Origin: an uncultured Lachnospiraceae bacterium
GTDB taxonomy: Bacteria; Bacillota; Clostridia; Lachnospirales; Lachnospiraceae
Assembly (NCBI GenBank): GCA_937901625.1
Contig: CALDIE010000004.1
Span: 1 to 8,972 of the forward strand
DNA length: 8,972 nt
Direction of reading: 5' to 3'
Positions 8,007 to 8,972 of the stretch are shown one piece after another. The notes under the pieces were generated by a model, which saw nothing but the letters and a program-made list of their open reading frames with translations, was not told the origin of the DNA and ran no database searches. Position 1 is the stretch's first letter. Each line of letters starts with the position of its first letter. Position numbers and translations under genes: made by a program.

Positions 8007-8054
8007 CCTGTTTTATGTAAAACTTTTGTTTTTCGGAAAGTTTGGTCGGGATAA

Positions 8055-8900
8055 TTACTGCTTCCCGCTTACCTTGCCGATGAGGCAAAACAGGAAAAAC
8101 ACCAGCATATCTACGGCTACGATCGTGCTCCCCACAGGCGTACTGTTTAAGATAGAGATCACAAGTCCTGTCAACGCGCAGGCCACGGATACAACAGCCG
8201 AACAGATCGTTACGGAGCGAAAACTCTTAAACAACCTCATCGCCGAAAGTGCCGGAAAGATGATGAGTGCCGATACCAGCAGCGAGCCAACCAGATCCAT
8301 TGCAGCCACGATCACAATTGCGATCAGCACGGCGATCATCAGGTTGTATACATTTGTCTTTATTCCGGTCGCCCGGGCAAAAGTCTCATCAAAGGTCACG
8401 GCGAAGAGTTTATTATAGAAGATGATAAACATCACCACCACAACCAGCGAAAGAACCGCGCAAAAGACGACATCCCCTGTCTTCAACGTGAGGATGGAGT
8501 AGGAACCGAACAGCGTCGTACACACATCCCCGCTAAGATTCGTAGAAACGGAAAATACATTTAGCAAAAGATATCCAAGCGCCAGCGCACCGACGGAGAT
8601 CATCGCCACTGCGGCGTCTCCCTTGATCTTCGTATTCTGCCCCGTTCTAAGCAGCAGCACAGCGCACAGGATCGTCACCGGCAAAACAAGTATCCTCGTA
8701 TCGGTCAGTTTCAGGATCGATGCGACAGCGATCGCGCCGAAAGCCACATGAGAAAGTCCGTCTCCGATATAAGAAAAACGGCGCAAAACAAGCGGCACGC
8801 CGAGCAAAGAAGCACAAAGCGCAACAAGCACGCCCACAATAAAAGCGTAGCGGACGAACGGATAGCTGAAATAATCACAGATTGTATACAAAAGATTCAT
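8055..8900 (-). CDS. Metal (zinc/manganese type) ABC transporter permease, ABC-3 family
   Basis: 281-residue integral membrane protein of the ZnuB/AdcB/MntB/TroC family, the membrane subunit that imports Zn, Mn or related ions together with a solute-binding protein and an ATPase. Family signatures are SLLGVPLVLRRFSYIGDGLSH (31-51) continuing to VAFGA, DETFARATGI (171-180), the likely contact with the ATPase, VGSLLVSALIIFPALSA (204-220) and NSTPVGSTIVAV (252-263). About eight hydrophobic segments are present and length is normal. The metal cannot be told from the permease alone. ATG at 8900 fits the usual N-terminus; AGGAAG lies 10 bases upstream, a modest site. The frame stays open upstream to the window edge, but those codons encode a different protein (see 8901-8972). 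The ATPase gene that normally precedes such a permease is not adjacent, which is unusual. Confidence 0.93.
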   Translation of the reverse strand: MNLLYTICDYFSYPFVRYAFIVGVLVALCASLLGVPLVLRRFSYIGDGLSHVAFGAIAVASILKLTDTRILVLPVTILCAVLLLRTGQNTKIKGDAAVAMISVGALALGYLLLNVFSVSTNLSGDVCTTLFGSYSILTLKTGDVVFCAVLSLVVVVMFIIFYNKLFAVTFDETFARATGIKTNVYNLMIAVLIAIVIVAAMDLVGSLLVSALIIFPALSAMRLFKSFRSVTICSAVVSVACALTGLVISILNSTPVGSTIVAVDMLVFFLFCLIGKVSGKQ

Positions 8901-8972
8901 TTCTTTTTTACTTCCTCTATAATTTAATATTGCATTTAATTCAGCATGACATACATATGGATATTTAGTATC
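8901..8972 (-). pseudogene. dCMP deaminase fragment, cut off at the permease start and by the window edge
   Basis: The 24 codons before the permease ATG, in the same frame, read DTKYPYVCHAELNAILN then YRGSKKE. This is the zinc-site segment of deoxycytidylate deaminase: His-Ala-Glu supplies one zinc ligand and the catalytic Glu. From memory, the first 15 residues are identical to the corresponding part of human DCTD, and HAELNAILNYRG-like text occurs in bacterial members. The family continues with a PCNEC zinc motif about 25 residues later; here the frame instead runs into the permease, so the fragment lacks half its zinc site and cannot be active. It is about 24% GC (17 of 72), far below its neighbours, with TTA, ATA and AGA codons. 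Upstream extent is unknown. It may be a deletion junction, a remnant of acquired DNA, or a chimeric assembly end. Confidence 0.75.

Noticed and set aside
8011..8032. AAAAC-TTTT-GTTTT hairpin and flanking A/T runs as a terminator for the ABC permease
   Set aside because: Only weak A-T pairs and no GC-rich stem, so it cannot be called an intrinsic terminator.
8901..8972. AT-rich right end as a plain promoter region for the permease
   Set aside because: All 24 codons are open in one frame and spell a highly specific dCMP deaminase motif, which a promoter would not produce by chance.

Overview
The window looks like a piece of a Gram-positive Clostridia chromosome, most plausibly Lachnospiraceae-like. 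This is inferred from the low-to-moderate GC content with Firmicutes-type Shine-Dalgarno sites, a TIGR01440/YwlG-type protein, and a sortase-free, single-membrane-anchored GLUG surface protein beside an MMPL exporter. No rRNA, tRNA, CRISPR array, insertion sequence or integrase is visible. Both window ends fall inside genes.

Layout. The plus strand carries only the last third of carB (carbamoyl-phosphate synthase large chain, 1-1104), followed by a GC-rich hairpin with T-runs on both sides. That hairpin can also end transcription arriving from the opposite strand. Everything else is on the minus strand. Read in the direction of transcription it is: an AT-rich scrap of a dCMP deaminase (8972-8901), a metal ABC transporter permease of the ZnuB/ABC-3 family (8900-8055), a YwlG/UPF0340 family protein (7962-7384), an MMPL/RND-type membrane exporter (7223-4692), and a very large exported GLUG-repeat protein with a C-terminal membrane anchor (4702-1229).

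How the genes work together. The MMPL and GLUG genes overlap by 11 bases, and the downstream gene's Shine-Dalgarno lies inside the end of the upstream one, so they are almost certainly translationally coupled and probably form one apparatus. The exporter has the paired Asp-Tyr proton-relay residues in both halves and an unusual cytoplasmic tail of 8-residue repeats that looks like a short beta-solenoid. The GLUG protein has a signal sequence, a beta-solenoid of GLUG repeats split by a roughly 320-residue helical domain, an InlB-like beta domain, a membrane helix and a charged low-complexity tail. I propose (inference) that it is an extracytoplasmic, wall-spanning partner of the exporter. This pair is the best candidate for an uncharacterised system here.

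The second point of interest is the right edge. The last 72 bases are about 24% GC and encode a textbook dCMP deaminase zinc-motif segment (DTKYPYVCHAELNAILN), open in the same frame as the permease and stopping exactly where the permease begins. The ATPase gene that usually precedes such a permease is not there. This is either a real recombination junction or a chimeric assembly end, and sequence alone cannot decide which.
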